A DNA stretch of 64,000 nt from Homarus americanus. Lineage: Eukaryota; Arthropoda; Malacostraca; Decapoda; Nephropidae. A program made the translations under genes and the position numbers. Below the pieces are notes generated by a model. It made no database searches, was not told the origin of the DNA, and saw only the letters and a list, made by a program, of their open reading frames with translations. Positions 61,987 through 64,000 of this stretch are shown here, in pieces (position 1 is the stretch's first letter; each line of letters opens with the position of its first letter). The stretch lies in assembly GCF_018991925.1 (NCBI RefSeq), contig NW_024748870.1, positions 4,541,436-4,605,435 on the forward strand. Reading direction: 5' to 3'.

Positions 61987-62935
61987 CCAAGCAGCTGCTG
62001 AAACGTTAGAAAAACTTATGTCAAGGATTTTCATGCAAGTGCTGTTTGGTTATTTAAATTTCGAAGGCACCACAATATTATGAATAAGAAAATATGTGGC
62101 GATTGGTTCAGCGCTGATATTGATGCTGTGGAACCATTTAGGAAAAAGTTGAAGGACTTAATGGAAGCCGTAAACTTTCGATTATGCCAACTGTACAATG
62201 CAGACAAAACTGGACTATTGGAGAGCTTTACCAGAAAATACATAAGCCTCCAGAAGTGAAAAAAATGTGCCTGGTAGGAGTGAGTGTCTGAATTGCTGCG
62301 TGCCAGATGCTGGGAACCATATGCTTACACCTGTGGTTGTAGGAAAGAGCAAGAAACCTCAGGCAATCGAGGACATTATGCACAGGCTTCCTGTCCACTA
62401 TTATAACTCCATGAATGCATGGTTTACAGGAGCCATAACCTCAGACTGGTTTTTCAAACATGCTGTGGTGATCAGGCGTAAGCGGGTGGAAGATCTGAAA
62501 ATCCCTGCTGATAAAGTGAAGGCCATCATCCTCTTAGATAATGCTTCCTCACATCTCAACATTAAAAAACTGTGTAGCAGGGATGGAAGGATCAGTTGCC
62601 AGGCATTGCCACCCACTACACCACCTCTGTCATACAGCCAATGGATCTAGGTGTTATTTATGCTGCAAAAAACACAAGTTTTTGGATGAAGTGATGGTAG
62701 TAGAAGAGACAAGTGAGGATCATGTGGACACAAGAGGGCAGAGGACCCTCAGAAACTTGAAGTTATACAACTTCTGGTCCATGCTCTCTAATTTTGCTGC
62801 TTCTGCCAAAGAAGTCAAGGCAACAACCCTCATCAATGCCTGGAAGAGGCTCCTCTATGACATTGATGAGGGGCATGATTTTGAGGGCTTCACATCAGAA
62901 GACTGCCAAAGAACCCTTCTACAATAGGGTGTGTC
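61987..62935 (+). pseudogene. Tigger/Jerky-type DDE transposase, broken
   Basis: The frame has FHASAVWLFKFRRHHNIMNK (end of the CENP-B-like DNA-binding part), GDWFSADIDAVEPFRKKL and YNADKTGL (first catalytic Asp region, where D-E-T-G is usual). A stop at 62257 and a shift follow. VVVGKSKKPQAIEDIMHRLP, VHYYNSMNAWFTGAITSDWF and AIILLDNASSHLN (second catalytic Asp) come next. After another shift, QPMDLGVIYAAKK lies near 62638, and DGHDFEGFTSEDCQR-like sequence ends it. These are the block order and spacing of pogo/Tigger (Jerky-like) transposases. Frameshifts and stops make it inactive. It could be related to the Tigger-like MITEs in this window, but the TIRs are not visible here. Confidence 0.8.
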
Positions 62936-63208
62936 ATAGGAGGGAAGATCAGCTAAAACTAATGGCCCATCACTTTTTTGGTAGATTTTAGTGTATATAA
63001 ACAGAAAATAATTTCAGTTTCAATATTTTGCAACCTTTTGCTCGGTAAATTTTAGCGTGAAATTTATCGAAAATCTAACGTACAGCTGCATTAGTGCATT
63101 ACAATTAAATAGTGAACATTGCTTTCTGACTTCATTCTTTAACAACCCAACTAACAATATTTTTTCTGTTTCACATTCTGATGCATTTATAAGTTGATAA
63201 TATTTGCG
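62936..63208. other. Spacer between transposase and uncharacterised ORF
   Basis: AT-rich; no feature recognised. No TIR clearly matching the Tigger-like elements was found. Confidence 0.4.
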
Positions 63209-64000
63209 ATGGCTGCTTGTGTCAGGACGAGGAACCAAAAATCCAGCCATCTCAGTCACTATCTTGGGTCTGGGAGAGAGCTCCTGAAGTCGGAGTTGCC
63301 TACATTGAGAGATGCTTTGAGATACGGTGTTTTAATCAGGCAAATCAGTGAAAAGAACCAAAGAACTTACACAAACAAAGACATTGCCAGTGATATGACC
63401 AAAGCTGTCTTGGCACAGTACACTCTGGCTAACGCTCAGTTCAAGCCTCCAGTCATAACAAGTCAGAAGAAGATTAGTGAGAGACTGCTAGCCAGTTGGG
63501 AAAAGGCAAGAGATATCTCTCTTGGGAGAGGAAAACTTGCAGTTAAGGACAGCTTTGCCAAGCAACTGGACCAGTTATTTGACATAATCACTTGCAAGTG
63601 CCCAATTGTTCTCTGTCCTGAGTTTGGATGCGATCGTGACTGTAAATCCGAGGCCCACATCTCCTGTATTTGCAAGCGTGAACTGAAGAGTCCTGTGATC
63701 GAACTGGCATTTGTCAAAGCACAGAGAGAGAAGACTGGCAGTATAAGGGCTCTCATGATTTCTAGCCAAGATATTCCGGAGTCCAAGAGACAGGAGGCTG
63801 CCACAGAGAGACAGAAGAGGAGAGAGTTGCCGAGGAAAAGAGACTTGAGAAGGCCCAGGGTGAGGTAAAAAAGGCCGATGATTGGAGTCAAGCTGATTCA
63901 GAGTTTAATGACTTCCCCATGGCTGATCCGAGTGCTGACCAGGAGAATGGTGACTTTGTCCCTAACCCAGAAAATAATGATCCCAAACCTTCCAGGCATA
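63209..64000 (+). CDS. Uncharacterised ORF with a Cys cluster, runs off the window
   Basis: The ATG at 63209 begins MAACVRTRNQKSSHLSHYLG, then SELPTLRDALRYGVLIRQIS and YTNKDIASDMTKAVLAQYTL. A PPVITSQKKISERLLASWEK block follows. A Cys-rich module, CKCPIVLCPEFGCDRDC then HISCICKREL (about residues 128-157), may bind zinc. Next comes IELAFVKAQREKTGSIRALM and a charged tail. The first frame stops at 63868, but from about 63820 an overlapping frame continues EEKRLEKAQGEVKKADDWSQ and an acidic PMADPSADQENGDF stretch to the window end, so a frameshift is likely. I do not recognise a named family. It resembles lineage-expanded orphan proteins of invertebrates, and its position among transposons suggests it may be mobile-element-borne. 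Function unknown. Confidence 0.55.

Overview
This is eukaryotic genomic DNA, AT-rich and gene-poor, full of microsatellites, minisatellites and decayed transposons. Short TTAGG/CCTAA runs (the arthropod telomeric motif), CR1-like LINEs with octamer tails and an arthropod-like kinase gene suggest an arthropod, most likely a malacostracan/decapod crustacean. The species assignment is inference.

The one confidently identified host gene is a type II phosphatidylinositol 4-kinase (PI4K2A/B family) on the + strand. It has eight coding exons from 39301 to 54542, encodes 461 aa, and every junction has GT-AG ends and consistent phase. Kinase residues, the CCPCC palmitoylation motif and an N-terminal dileucine motif are visible. 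A separate possible first coding exon lies at 21521-21605. Its donor phase matches exon 2 of the kinase gene, so it may be an alternative upstream start, or the start of an unrelated gene.

Layout: 1-18 kb is mostly non-coding with a CR1 3' end, short tandem repeats, small foldback hairpins and TTAGG-like runs. 18-24 kb holds a CR1 reverse-transcriptase fragment, large microsatellites and two minisatellites. 24-39 kb holds CR1 tails, a LINE with an inverted 5' part, a Tigger-like pair, an integrase fragment and a hAT-like fragment. 39-54.5 kb is the kinase gene; its intron 1 carries an antisense, nearly full-length CR1 element with an esterase-type ORF1, itself interrupted by a 635-bp inverted-repeat element with a 9-bp target duplication. 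Introns 4, 5 and 6 each contain a Tigger-like non-autonomous element. 54.5-59 kb is probable 3' UTR and downstream DNA. 59-64 kb is a CAC-rich minisatellite, a Jockey-type LINE with an ORF1 stop/ORF2 start overlap, a broken Tigger/Jerky transposase, and an uncharacterised ORF with a Cys cluster running off the window.

I see no operon, CRISPR, phage or defence-type system. The most informative content is the kinase gene with its possible alternative start, and the nested history of mobile elements around it.
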